DNA of 64,000 nt from Diabrotica undecimpunctata (Eukaryota > Arthropoda > Insecta > Coleoptera > Chrysomelidae), in NCBI RefSeq assembly GCF_040954645.1, contig NC_092808.1:116724049-116788048 (forward strand), in the 5' to 3' direction. Position numbers and translations under genes: made by a program. The notes beneath the pieces were generated by a model. That model was not told where the DNA came from. It saw only the letters and a list, made by a program, of their open reading frames with translations, and ran no database searches. Positions 1-13,148 of the stretch are shown piece after piece (the first letter of the stretch is position 1; each line of letters begins with the position of its first letter).

Positions 1-1437
1 ATTGAAGGTGAAGTAGTTCTAGATGAGGCTGGGCTTCAACTTCTTTACCTTTAAGGATATGGGAAACAAATCGTCCTTGTTCCAGTGAATAACATCGAGA
101 GGAAGAGCTGCTGCTAGAAGATAACGAACTGCTACTGTTGACGCTAGAAGACGAACTGGAACTACTAGATGGTCTCAACCCAAGAATTATTTTGTAATGG
201 CAGAGTATTATCGGCTATTTCTTGTTGCTTTAAAAAGTTTTCTGATGAACTTAAAGGGATGTTAAGAAGGTTAATAATTCTTCGCGATCGTAATGACATA
301 TTTCTTCAATTTTTTTGCAATTTTACTGTAAGAGGTTAAGATATAGTTACCCTCTTATTTAATACTTGTTAGTACATAAAATAATAACAATAATTAAGGC
401 CTTAGTACCGAAAAACTTTGTAGTTTATGGAAACAACTAAGAAACTCGTTGAATTATTTTAGTATTACAAGGATTTAACTTTCAATGATATTGTAAATCA
501 AACAGATATTTTTGTAATAACAAGAATCCTTTAGATATAGTTCCAAAAATCATACAATAATTTTAGTAATATAAAGAAGTTTTTTTAAATAAACCCATAA
601 ATTTTCGGAAGTTTTAGTAATATACAGCATTTAATCTTAATGTGCCTTTATAAAACAAAAAATATAAAACAACACGTACCTCAAGTTTTGTAATAGAAGG
701 GCTCAACTCGTAATGAGAGCGCTCACTAACACACCTGCTTTGACAGACATCGGCACCTTACTGAATGGGTCTATCTCTCGGGAAGATGTGTTGGCGTAGA
801 GGGGAGTACGAAAGGGTCACATTATATCGGGACTTGCTTTATATTCTCCGTTTTCAATTTCTGTCAAAGCCAAGTTGTAGTACTAGTAGTTTTGTGCCCA
901 TTTATGCCAAAAACTCAGAAACCCTAATTTTCGAGATGTGCCCTTTTAATACTAAGGTTGCGACATATTAACTGATAGAAGGCATAACATTACTCTTGAA
1001 AATATCGAACATTTTATGATTATATACTGTAACAGCAAAAACGAGGACATTTTCTTGTGTATTTTCATTTATATATTTTTATTAAATGTAGTAATCAATA
1101 AACACTCTCTAAGTTATACTATAATTTTATTTCTCACCAAATCTCAAGCTCTAAAAATTAAAAAATATTTTTTTAAGTGCATATATAAATAAATATTGCA
1201 TATATATAATAAAGGCATATTTGGTTACTTTTTAAGTGCATGTTGCATGCATATTTTAACTATTTTTAGAGCATATAATCCAGTCTTTAATTATTATAAT
1301 AAGGATTTCATTACAATGCTTGTTATCTTTAAGTTATCAAAATAAACCACAAATAATTTAGTAAAACTGGTTTTATTCCTAGGTTATAACTAATCATAGC
1401 ATTACCTGAAATAATATAATAAACTAATTTTGATTAC
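1..1437. other. Unassigned AT-rich flank; intron 3' of receptor exon
   Basis: No gene could be assigned. On the minus strand positions 1-185 read through a serine-rich stretch (about 20 serines) without a stop, but this comes from a trinucleotide-like AGT/TCT repeat and resembles no family I know. Positions 186-1437 are AT-rich with only short accidental frames. If the receptor exon at 1438-1539 is real, this stretch is its downstream intron, beginning with a GT donor (minus strand, complement of 1432-1437, GTAATC). Confidence 0.4.
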
Positions 1438-1539
1438 CTCTGTCTTTATCATTTCCCCTGCTTCGGCAATCATCACCAGTGGTATAATTGCAGATGTAAG
1501 AAAGGCGTAATATGGCATTGAGTCGATTGTACGTATAGC
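1438..1539 (-). CDS. Odorant receptor, internal exon near the C-terminus
   Basis: A 102-bp exon read on the minus strand, 34 codons, phase 0 at both ends. It is bounded by an acceptor (TTTACTTTAG just above 1539) and a donor (GTAATC just below 1438). The peptide has a hydrophobic membrane-like stretch (residues about 11-24, FLTSAIIPLVMIAEAG) followed by a charged end, as in the penultimate segments of insect odorant receptors of the 7tm_6 family. These are seven-helix, inverted-topology subunits of ligand-gated cation channels formed with the Orco co-receptor in sensory neuron dendrites. The exon joins in frame to the one at 13561-13657. The last exon or exons should lie off the left edge. 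An exon this short is hard to prove alone; the case rests on phase agreement and order. Confidence 0.6.
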
Positions 1540-1925
1540 CTAAAGTAAATAAATCATACTTATTAAAAATAGAGTTATAACCAACATATTAATTATTATT
1601 CATTGTGATAGTGTAAGAACCTGTTTTTATTATCGCTCTGCTCTCAAAAAAATATTCTTTTAGGAGGAACAACTAAGTTTTTTCACATTAACATTTTTGC
1701 TATAATTCACATTAACGTTTTTTCACATTAAAGTTTTTGCTATAATTCACATAGGGCAGCACACGCCACGTTTCTGTATTGTGTGGCTAGCATTTCACGC
1801 CCGCATATTCAGACAGAGCGCAGCTTATGCCACAAGTGACTACAAAAAAAGATGTGTCGCTCAATGTTCGAAAGACAGATATCGTGTGCGTGCATGCGTG
1901 CTCATTAGGAAAAATGGAGAGGAAG

Positions 1926-1928
<3 letters not shown>
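1540..1928. other. Intron sequence with a 40-bp tandem duplication
   Basis: No gene seen. At 1675-1752 a unit of about 40 bp containing TTTTTGCTATAATTCACAT occurs twice in tandem with few differences. Positions 1753-1928 are less AT-rich than the surroundings and open in two frames, but these read into the TA array and show no family resemblance. Confidence 0.5.

Positions 1929-1993
<65 letters not shown>
1929..1993. repeat. (TA)n microsatellite
   Basis: Uninterrupted TA dinucleotides. Together with the array at 2118-2211 it flanks a short palindrome, so the two may be one array split by an insertion. Confidence 0.98.
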
Positions 1994-1996
<3 letters not shown>

Positions 1997-2019
1997 GATA
2001 AGTTTCCGCGGTCAGATAA

Positions 2020-3567
<1,548 letters not shown>

Positions 3568-3570
3568 ATT

Positions 3571-3590
3571 TGGCGCCCAACGTGGGGCTC
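3571..3590 (+). promoter_or_regulatory. Primer-binding site for tRNA-Lys(CUU)
   Basis: TGGCGCCCAACGTGGGGCTC, three bases after the 5' LTR. Its reverse complement matches the conserved animal tRNA-Lys(CUU) 3' end including CCA, which I recognise from memory. It would prime minus-strand synthesis. Confidence 0.85.
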
Positions 3591-3710
3591 TTTATTTAAA
3601 AGAATTAGTTTGGGAAGATAAGTGCTCTCATATAATTAAATTAATTATCAGTAGAAAGAAAAAAGTATAGATTTTAATTTTAATTATATTTGAACAAGTA
3701 AAGTCTCAAA

Positions 3711-5357
3711 ATGTCTCAAGGAAAGAAAGGTACAAGAAGCAAAAAGAATGAAGAAGATGTGGAAGTAGAAACACAACCTATACAAGAGGAGAGTTTAGTT
3801 CAAGTTCCACAAGATACTGCAGAAATGAATCCAGAAAGAGAGGAAAATGTCAATATGGCAGCTTTGATGTCATTAATGATGCAGATGAACAAGACAATAG
3901 AAGAGAATACGAAAAAAATGGAAGAGAAGTCAAAAGAAGTCAAAGAAGACATGAAAAAAATAGAACAAAAAATGAAAGAGAATTCAAAAGAAGTCAAAGA
4001 AGACATAAAAAAAATAGAACAAAAAATGGAACAGAATTCAAAAGAAGTCAAAGAAGACATGAAAAAAATGGAACAGAAATTGGAAGAGAATCATAGAAAA
4101 TTAGAGAAGAAAATAGAAGATAATAATAATAAAATTGTAAAACAAATGGATAAAAAACTTGAAGCTGCAGAGAAAAAAGTAGCAAATGAAATAAAAAGTA
4201 TACGGAATGACTACAAGAAAAGGATAGAAAATGAGAGGACAGAAGTAAAGAGGATTATTCAAGATAATAAGATAGATATAGAACAGAAAATAGAGTTACA
4301 GAAATGTAACTTAGAAGTAAAAATTAACGAAGACAGGAGAAACACAGAAGAAAAATTAGACGATATACAACAAAATATCCAAATAAATGGTAATCAAATA
4401 AGAAATGTGGAACAGAGAATAGATGATATTTCACAAATGAGAGACATAGGGAGACCTTACTTAAATTTAACAAGTGAGACTGGGATTAAATTCTCTGGTA
4501 ATATAAAAAATTTGCATCCTAGAGTATACATAAATAGTTTAAAACATAAATTAAGATTTGTGAATAATATTAATGATATTAAAGATTATATTAGAGTGAC
4601 ATTAAATGACAATGCAGCAACTTGGTTTGCTAGTATTGAGAATGATTTAGATAATTTTCAAACATTTGAAAATAAATTTTTAAATTATTATTGGGGTGAA
4701 CTAGAGCAAGCCAAGTTTAGAGAAATTCTATATTTTGGAAAGTATAATCAAAATTTAAAATCAAATATGGTAGATTATGCATTGAAATTGATAACAGTTG
4801 CAAAATATTTAGAACCACCACTTAGAGAGGATGAAACAGTCTTAAATGTATCTAGACATTTTGATGTTGATGTTGTGCAAACCGTAACTGTACAAAATAT
4901 TCAAACAATAGATAGTTTTATTAATTTTATTCAAAGAATACAAAGAGGCAATATGACAAGTAATAATAACAACAGAAAAAACAATAATACTAGGTATGGT
5001 GATAGTTTACAAAATTTTAATAATACTAACAGTAATCCAAATAGACAGAACTTTAATAATAATACTAGTTATAATAGACAAAATTTTAATAATAATACTA
5101 ATTATAATAGACAACATTTTAATAACAGTACTAATAATAATAGACAAGATTTTAACAATAGAAGAAATACAGAGCGACCTAACTATAACAGACAGGTAAA
5201 TTGTGTTCGAAGGAATAGAAGCTGCGAAGACAGGGAACGAAATAGTACAAGGCAAGAAAATGTAAGTAGAAGTCATAGTAGGGAAAGACATAGTACATCA
5301 GATCCAAGTGGTCAGATACAATCTGACAATTCTAATAATCAAAATTTTGTGCAGTAA
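3711..5357 (+). CDS. Element A gag, intact (548 aa)
   Basis: Structural protein of the element, forming the cytoplasmic particle. Residues about 50-240 are a long charged coiled coil in which a unit of roughly 17 residues (core NSKEVKEDMKKMEQK) is repeated. Residues about 265-400 form the gag core common to retrotransposon gag proteins (ATWFASIEND, then FENKFLNYYWGE). The tail has asparagine-rich repeats (NFNNNTNYNRQ) and an Arg/Ser end. No CCHC zinc knuckle is present; the basic tail may bind RNA instead. The ATG at 3711 is the first in frame after the leader. Copy 2 has a longer Asn-rich region, so this copy has lost about 54 bp there. Pol lies in the -1 frame just beyond. Confidence 0.93.
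   Translation: MSQGKKGTRSKKNEEDVEVETQPIQEESLVQVPQDTAEMNPEREENVNMAALMSLMMQMNKTIEENTKKMEEKSKEVKEDMKKIEQKMKENSKEVKEDIKKIEQKMEQNSKEVKEDMKKMEQKLEENHRKLEKKIEDNNNKIVKQMDKKLEAAEKKVANEIKSIRNDYKKRIENERTEVKRIIQDNKIDIEQKIELQKCNLEVKINEDRRNTEEKLDDIQQNIQINGNQIRNVEQRIDDISQMRDIGRPYLNLTSETGIKFSGNIKNLHPRVYINSLKHKLRFVNNINDIKDYIRVTLNDNAATWFASIENDLDNFQTFENKFLNYYWGELEQAKFREILYFGKYNQNLKSNMVDYALKLITVAKYLEPPLREDETVLNVSRHFDVDVVQTVTVQNIQTIDSFINFIQRIQRGNMTSNNNNRKNNNTRYGDSLQNFNNTNSNPNRQNFNNNTSYNRQNFNNNTNYNRQHFNNSTNNNRQDFNNRRNTERPNYNRQVNCVRRNRSCEDRERNSTRQENVSRSHSRERHSTSDPSGQIQSDNSNNQNFVQ
5342..5348 (+). promoter_or_regulatory. Candidate -1 frameshift site, gag to pol
   Basis: Heptamer A AAT TTT in the gag frame, two codons before the gag stop at 5355. 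It fits the X XXY YYZ rule for -1 ribosomal frameshifting. After slipping, the pol frame is open from this point through the protease. Only a weak stem (AACTT with AAGTT) is visible downstream. The heptamer is also present in copy 2. Confidence 0.6.
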
Positions 5358-5467
5358 ACTTTCTGAATTACAAGTTAGGCCATTGCTATTATGAAAAACC
5401 TTCTGAATTTATTTCTTTAGATGAAGAGAAAATTTTTGAATCTATTAATTTAATTTATATAAATGCT

Positions 5468-8400
5468 TTGGCCAAAAATAAAATGATTAAAATTATGATA
5501 GATACTGGTTCAGAAAGTACATTAGTCTCGGAGAATTTTATTTTTAATACATTAAAACTATCAGATATAATAAAGATTCCAAAAATTAAAATTATTGGTG
5601 CAAATAATAAGAAGTTGGGTGAAATTGATAAACTAGCCAATTTTAAAATTAATATTCTTAATAAAGAAATTAATATGCAAGGATTTATTGTCAAGGATTT
5701 ATGTGTTGATATATTAATGGGAAATGATGAATTGGAAAAGAAGAAAGTAAAGATAGATTTTGAAGAAAGAATGGTAACTTTGGAAGGGCAAATAATTAAA
5801 TTTATGCAGAAAGATGAGGTAGAAGAAGGAATAAGAGTTGATAGGATATTATTAAAAGAAAATAATGATGTTTATGAAGAAGAAATGTATTTTGATGATA
5901 GGGAAATGTCCCAAAAGAATGTAAAGAATAATTATTGTAGTGAATATTTAAGGAATGGAAATTTTAAGCAGATGGATGCCTACGAGGCGGAGTGCGTAAA
6001 ATTGGAAGCAAGGAATAATGAGTACATAATGAAGAATAATTTTATTTGTAAAGAAGAAGATGTGATAAAAGTTTTAAATTGCCCTGAAGAATATAAATCA
6101 ATAGTCATTTCCATATTGCAGCAACACAAGGGACTTGTCAATAAAGAAAATAGAATTGCACAAAATTATATCCATAGTATAAAAGTTAAAGAAGAAAAAG
6201 ATTTTAAAACAAAATCATACCCAATACCATATAAATACAGAGAAGAAGTAAACAAAACAATTAATAATATGTTAGAAGATGGGATCATTGAGAAGGCAGA
6301 CACACGTTTTATTAACCCCATAGTAGTAGTACGAAAAAGATCAGGTGAAATCAGGTTATGTTTGGATGCAAGGAATATTAACAAGATTACTGAAAAGCAA
6401 TTTGAAGCACCAATGAGTATAGATGGAATACTAGGAAGAATTACAGGAATGTCATTTTTCACTAAAATCGATTTACAGCATAGTTTCTGGTTAATACCTC
6501 TAGAAAGAAAAAGTAGACAGTATACAGGATTTCAGATAGATGGAGTAGTATATCAATTCAAAGTAGTACCATTTGGACTTCAATCATCTTGCAGTGCTCT
6601 ATGTAGATGTCTTCATGATATTTTGGATCAATATGAACATTTTGTAATTCACTACATTGATGATATATTAATTTTTTTTAAAACGGCTGAAGATCATGAG
6701 AAACACCTAAAAATTATAATAAATAGATTAGACAAAGTTGGACTAAAAATAAATCAAGAAAAATGTACATTTTTTCAAAAAGAAGTAATATATCTAGGTT
6801 ATAAACTTAACACTAAGGGAATCGAAATGGATCCAGAACGGACACAAGTCATTCAGGAATATAAAACACCACACAATTTAAGAACTTTAAGAGGATTTAT
6901 TGGAATAATTAATTATTATAAAAGGATGATACCAGATCTAAGTATAAAAGAAATTCCATTACTTGAACTACTGAGAAAAGGTGTAAAATGGAGATGGGAT
7001 CAGAGAAGAGAACTAGCATTCCAAGAAATTAAAAACATTTTTCTGTCAAATTTGAAAATATACTATCCTGACTACACACAGCCATTCATATTAAGAACAG
7101 ATGCATCAATAGAGAGATTATCAGGGGTATTATTACAAATACATGATGGGGTCGAATACCCAATACAATTCATTTCAAGAATCACAAAGCCACATGAAAA
7201 GGGTTACTCAGTTTCAGAATTAGAACTAGCAAGTATAATACACTGTGTCACAAAATTAAGATTTTATTTGTTGAGTAATGAATTTACAATAGAAACAGAT
7301 CACCAAGCTTTAACGTCTATATTAAATAACAAATATGGAAACAGTAGAATACATCGGTGGAGTCTAATACTTAGTGAATACTGCTTTGAAATCAAATACA
7401 TTTCTGGAAAATCCAATATAGTGGCAGATGCTTTATCAAGGTTAGAAAATACACCACAAAAAGGGCAGCGAACAATAAAAATTGGATTAAATCAATTAAT
7501 AGAAAGTACTGGATTATATTCTAAAGAAGAAATTATAAGAGATCAGATCAATTTGAGTGAAAAACAAAAAGTCCTTAGGAAAGATGGAGTATAGTATAAA
7601 ATAATAAATGGCATAGAAGTATATGTAATAACTAGAACTTTAGCAAAGTAAATATTGAAAAATTTACATAACGATTATATGCATATTGGTTCAAGAAAGC
7701 TATGGATGCTATTTAGGAATAATTATTTTGCAAAGAATGACATAAGTATAGCAAAAGAAATTACTACCCAATGCTCAATATGTCAACTAAACAAAGAAAA
7801 GAATTTCAAAAACCAGAACACATATAAATCTAATGTTGTATATGAAAAACTAAATACAGTTTCCATGGATTTTATTTCAAATTTAGTTCTCAGTCCAACA
7901 GGAAAAAAGCATATACTAGTGATAGTTGATTTATATACAAAATTTATTAAACTATATCCCTGCTCTAGAACAAATGTTAAAACATTAAAATTATATATTA
8001 ATCAATTTTTCGAAGAAATAGGACCATTTAGAAATTGCATAATAGATAATGCTACATATTTTAACAACCAAAAATTTCGGACATTTTGTGAGAAAAAGGG
8101 AATCAACATTCATTTTACAAGTATCAGACATCCTCAGGCAAATCCTGCAGAAAGATATATTAAAGAAGTTATAAAATATTTAAGGATACTGTGCCAAAAT
8201 CCACACGAAACTTGGCAGCAACATATACCACAAGTAGAGTATTTTTTAAATAATACACATAATTTGAATACAGAGGAAGTACCAGAATATTTAATGTTTG
8301 GCCATATAGGAAACAGAAAGTGGATTAGTGAATATAATCAGGATATGTTAGAACAAGTAATGCAGAAAGTGAATAACCGAATTAGGAGGAAAGCTGAAAA

Positions 8401-8656
8401 ATATATCAGAAGACAAAATCGAAATATAAAAAAACCAATCAGATTTCAAAAAGGAGACCAAGTGTTAATTCGTTCACTTAGAAAAAGTAATGTTAAAGAA
8501 AATCGTTGTAAGAAATTACAACCAATGTTTGAAGGTCCATATACAATTGAAAATCAGAATGGACTAAATAGTTATGTGTTAATAGATGCAGAGAACAGAC
8601 TAAGAGGCATATTTCATATCAACGACATTTTTCAATATCATGAAGAGATTGAATAA
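5468..8656 (+). pseudogene. Element A copy 1 pol, two in-frame stops
   Basis: Polyprotein for protease, reverse transcriptase, RNase H and integrase. The first open part (5468-7594) has the protease motif DTGSE near residue 12, RT blocks KIDLQHSFWLIPL near 333, VPFGLQSS, and YIDD near 396, and an RNase H block RTDASIERLSG near 541. After stops at 7592-7594 and 7649-7651 the frame continues (7655-8656) with the integrase zinc region (H, H and CSICQ) and the DDE core (MDFI, IDNATYF, NPAERYIK). Copy 2 has sense codons at both stop sites, so these are private lesions. A Phe replaces Ser just after YIDDILIF. Translation is expected by -1 frameshift from gag, so the frame is already open upstream of 5468. 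Confidence 0.92.
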
Positions 8657-9255
8657 TGATTTCTATACCTTTAACACAAATATAATAACAATAATAACTT
8701 ACTGATATATCCATTTTATTCAATAGACTTGATTTGTTAAATGGTAGATGGTAGATTTCATTATTTAGAATCAATTTGACATCATACTTGTTGAATTTTG
8801 TATATATGGAAATTAATTTGTACCCTAAAAATCATAATTTGGGGGTTAGACACAAATTTGATACTATAATTGCTATAAAAATGTCTTTCTAATATAATAA
8901 AGTGAAAAAAAAACTTACCAATTTATATTGATGAAGTTATTTTGAATGGAAATAATTCCTAGATTTTGTCTATAAATAAACAGAACACCATATCTATTAT
9001 ATTTTTAATTAAGGTTATATTTTATTCTCTGATATCGCATCCATTGCTTCATTTGACATGACAGTTTGACCATAGAATAGCCGAACTGTGATCCGTTGTT
9101 CTCTGTTTTGACATAGACAGCGAACAGGGATGTATTTAACACATTTTAAATAAAAAAAAAAATTTTGATTTATTAAATTTAATAAGGTATGAGAAAATTA
9201 ATATTTAAAAAAATAATGAGTAAATTATTTATTTTAAATATTATTTTTGGGGTAT
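8657..9255 (+). other. Element A 3' noncoding segment
   Basis: About 600 bp between pol and the 3' LTR with no open frame. The sequence just before the LTR is TTTTTGGGGTAT, a poor polypurine tract with only four guanines, where plus-strand priming should occur. Copy 2 has the same bases. Confidence 0.75.
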
Positions 9256-10607
9256 TGTGACAATTAGGGTTTATAGAAAATAATTTATAAGTTATATACT
9301 ACATAATATTAGATATTTGGTTGTTTTAAATAAGTTATATACTAGAGAATTTAATAAAAATATATTTATGTGAGGGCATTTTTAATAAATTAGCATATTA
9401 TAATAATTGTAAAAAGTTATATTTAGTAATTTTAATGTTGTAAATAGATTTAAGTGAGCCATGTGCTTAGGCAACCAAAAATACTCTCGGAGATTGACAG
9501 ATATTTATACTCTGAAGTGACGTTTAAGAATATTTACGAATATAAGTGGGTTATAATAATATATTGTTTGAAATGTGTATTTTATTAAATTAGAATGTTA
9601 AGTTACTAATTTAATTATATATTCTGATCTGAAAGGCCTAAATGTAAACAAAATTATTAATAGAAAAGAATGGAATTCTCTGGATCTCCGGAGATGGCCA
9701 TGTTTGCGAAATGGTTTGTTCCAGAAAATTCAGACAAGTAGTTAATGGAACAAATTGGAACATGATCTCTTACGAGATGGTTCTAGAAATCCGAAAGATA
9801 TAAATACCCGTGATTTGGATTCAAGATGGCAGTTTTTAAGTTTTTTAGTCAGAAGTCAAGCAGTTTATTATGAAAGTTAGTTAGAGTCAGTGAATCAAGT
9901 ACAAATAGTCCAATAGTTTAATATAGTGAGTTAAATGAAGATTAAAAATTATGCATATAATTTAATGCACATTTATAATTATACACAAATAATTATTGAA
10001 GATAAAAAAAGGTATATTGGAAGAAATTAAATTATATTATGGTTGGAGATTAGTATAAATCAACTTATAATAATTGGATATTGGTATATTGAAAAGAAGA
10101 ATAAATATAAATGCTGTTGCTGGTTTGGTTGGTGGTGTATAGATGCTGGTGAAGAAAAATATATCTTAAATTGGTAGAAGCTGATAATTGAAAAAAGTAA
10201 TTTCACAAAAAACAAGGATAACTGAAGTACGAAGACATTCAGTGGTGATTAGAATCTATATACTTAGTGGAAAATAGTTCATTTAGGCATTCAGTGAAAG
10301 AAAGGTACAAAATTTTGTTAATATAATTTAGTTAGTGTCATAACAATTTCAATTTTGAAGATAGTTTGTTTAAATTTTAGATTGTCTATAGAATTTAATT
10401 AGTTTTATAAGAATATCAGTTTAAAGATAGTTTATTTTAAATTTACATTGACTAGGTTAGATATATATGTGTGTTTCATAATAGTTATAATAAAGATAAT
10501 TTAAAAAAGTACTTACAAGCTAATTCTTTGAGAACCGCGATAAAAACCCTATATATTATATTATTAAAAATACTCATTGCTCATCATTCAAACAAAAAAC
10601 ACATCAT

Positions 10608-10611
<4 letters not shown>
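9256..10611 (+). repeat. Element A copy 1, 3' LTR
   Basis: 1356 bp, same ends as the 5' LTR, exactly 7044 bp downstream. It is followed by TATAT, matching the left flank. Confidence 0.95.

Positions 10612-10687
<76 letters not shown>
10612..10687. repeat. (TA)n microsatellite between two opposed LTRs
   Basis: Separates the 3' LTR of copy 1 from an older inverted LTR. The array stands where the first 60 or so bases of that older LTR should be. Confidence 0.97.
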
Positions 10688-10691
<4 letters not shown>

Positions 10692-11968
10692 TTTTATCGC
10701 GGTTCTCAAAGAATTAGTTTGTAAGCACTTTTTTAAATTATCTTTATTATATCTATTATGAAACACACATATATATGTAACATAACCAATGTAATCTTTA
10801 AATTAAAATTCTGATAAAACTAATTAAATTATATAGATAATATAAATTTTAAACAAACTATCTTTAAAATTAAAATTCTTATAATACTAACTAAATTATA
10901 TTAACAAAATTTTCTACCTTTCTTTCACTGAATGCCTAAATAAAATGTTCTCAAAAATAAAGATTTTAATCACCACTCAATGTCTTCGTTCTCAGCCTCG
11001 GTTATCCTTGTTTTTGTGAAATTACTTTTTCCAATTATCAGCTTCTACCAATTTAAAATATTTTTCTTCTTAACAGCATTTATATATATTCTTCTTTTCA
11101 ATATATCAATATCCAATCACCAAATATATTATATAATTTTAATTTTCAATTAATACTTCCTTCCATTATCCAATTACCATTTTTACATAACATAATTTTT
11201 AATCTTCAACAATATTATCTTTATACTGTTTCTTAATCTTTATTGAACTTATGATATTGAACATCTGGACCTTCTGACTGACTATCTTGAACTTACTGAA
11301 CAATTGACTTCACTAACTAAATGTGTCTATCTTCTAACTAACTTTCTTACTAACTGACTGGCCTCATAGTAACTGTAACTGATCTTTGAATCCAAATCAC
11401 CGGGTATTTATATCTTTTTCCATGTTCCAGAATCATCTGGCAAGAAATCATATTCGAATTGTTCTATATGATTGTTCTCGAAAAAGTATATGTTCTGGTT
11501 ATGTCCATTTCACAGACATAACCATATTTGAGAACGTTCTACCGTAAACAAAGGTTAAATTCTGTATTCTAGAGAATTCCTTACTTTTCTATCGAGAATT
11601 TTATCGACATTTAGGCTTTTCAGATCAGAATATAAACTTAAATCAGTTACTATAATATAAACTAAACATTTTTAAACTAACATATTATTATAACCCCACT
11701 TATATTCGTTAATTCTTATTTAACTGTCATTTAAATGTATAGTTGGTTGCCTATGCACATGACTCACTTAAATATATTTACAATATTTTAATTATTAAAA
11801 AAAAACTTTTTACACTTATTATATGCTAATTTCTTAAGAATACCCTTATATAAATAATTTTTATAAAATTCTCTAGTATATAACTTATTAAAATAACCAA
11901 ATATTTTTTATATCTAACATTATCTAGTGTGTAACTTATAAATTATTTTCTTTAAACACCAATCATCT

Positions 11969-11970
<2 letters not shown>
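10688..11970 (-). mobile_element. Old solo LTR of the element A group
   Basis: Reads on the minus strand as a diverged LTR of family A. GGGTTTTTATCGCGGTTCTC at its left end and the block with TTCTTTCACTGAATGCC correspond to positions in the minus-strand LTRs of copy 2. The end near 11970 (ATCATCTCA) corresponds to the LTR terminus. Many substitutions and indels make it clearly older than both full copies. The outer LTR end on the left is replaced by TA repeats. No internal sequence is attached, so it is a solo or truncated LTR. Confidence 0.8.

Positions 11971-12040
<70 letters not shown>
11971..12040. repeat. (TA)n microsatellite
   Basis: Pure TA repeat between the solo LTR and RTE sequence. 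Confidence 0.97.
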
Positions 12041-12042
<2 letters not shown>

Positions 12043-12109
12043 CAACCAACAAAGTCATCATAGCCAGAATGATCACGAACGTTCGGAACGGACACGCACC
12101 CTAAGAAGA
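12041..12109 (+). mobile_element. 3' terminus of an RTE-type LINE (remnant)
   Basis: The frame reads KVIIARMITNVRNGHAP and a stop, then GAAGAAG. This is the form of the last residues and tail of RTE ORFs elsewhere in the window (for example at 63061-63106). It abuts a second RTE fragment. Short, so only a moderate call. Confidence 0.45.
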
Positions 12110-13148
12110 AGACTGTTGGAAAATATCAACTGGATAAATCAACTGGATAGATCAATGTACTGGAACCAAAACGCCAGAGTTAGGATCGAAGGTTCTACAT
12201 CCGCAGAAGTAAAAATTAGGAGGAAAGTTAGACAAGGATGTGTTCTGTCGCCTCTGCTGTTTAATCTTTACTCCGAGTTTCTATTTAAAGAAGCATTGGA
12301 GGATTCCAAGGATGGAGTCAAGGTGAATGGCGTAAATATCAACAGTATCAGATACGCCGATGATACAGTGTTAATTGCGGATTCCGACTTAGGTCTACAA
12401 CGACTAATCGACAAGACCAACTCGATCTGTGAGCAATTTGGTATGAAAATAAATATTAAAAAAACCAAAGTGATGTCAATCCGAAAAAACCAAAACCTAC
12501 CTCAACCTTGCACAATAAATGGGCACATTTTAGAACAGGTCAATAGATTTAAGTACCTGGGATGTTGGATCGATAGCAGCCTAAATCCTGATCTAGAAAT
12601 AAGATCGAGAATAGAACAGGCCAGAAAATCTTTCAAAAAAAAATAAAAAAACTGCTTTGTGATTCTCGAATAAAACTCGAAATTCGACTACGTTTATCAA
12701 AATGCTACGTCTGGTCGACTCTTCTATATGCAGTTGAAACGTGGACCCTTAAAACATCAACCGTAAATAAATTGGAGGCCTTTGAAATGTGGATCTACCG
12801 GAGAATGCTCAAAATTTCATGGACATCGCATACCTCAAACGAAGAAGTGCTGCATAGAATAGGCAAGGAAGGAGAACCTTTTAACACAGTAAAAGTTAGA
12901 AAAACATCGTACCTAGGCCACATACTGAGAAATAATAAATACCAATATGCCCAACTTATAGTGAAAGTAAAAATCGAGGGAAAGAGAGGCCTAGGAAGGA
13001 AAAGAATATCGTGGTTCAGAAACATCCGACAATGGGCAGGGCTAAATTTTGAACAGCTAATAAAAACAGCTGAAGATAGAGAAGATTTTAAAATTGTAGT
13101 AGCCAACCTCCATTGAGGAGAGGGCACTTTAAGAAGAAGAAGAGTCTA
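12110..13148 (+). pseudogene. RTE-clade LINE, RT C-terminal half, frameshifted
   Basis: 5'-truncated non-LTR retrotransposon. The first frame (to 12646) has the RT blocks GCVLSPLLFNLYSE and IRYADDTVLIAD, and LNIKKTK-like residues (INIKKTKVM). The second frame (12650-13116) continues with the RTE C-terminal region: AFEMWIYRRMLKISW, YLGHILRN, GKRGLGRKRISW and VVANLH before the stop. An A-run near 12638-12652 holds the frameshift. The 3' end is a GAAGAAGAAG tail. The target-primed RT acts in the nucleus; this copy is dead because it lacks the endonuclease and N-terminal RT. A 13-bp direct repeat near 12125-12150 replaces expected residues. Confidence 0.85.

Noticed and set aside
1..185. Serine-rich minus-strand frame as the last receptor exon
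   Set aside because: The poly-Ser composition and lack of a membrane segment do not fit an odorant receptor C-terminus, and no acceptor site fits.
3800..4060. Minus-strand 86-codon frame rich in Phe and Ser inside gag
   Set aside because: It is the antisense shadow of the lysine/glutamate-rich coiled-coil repeats.
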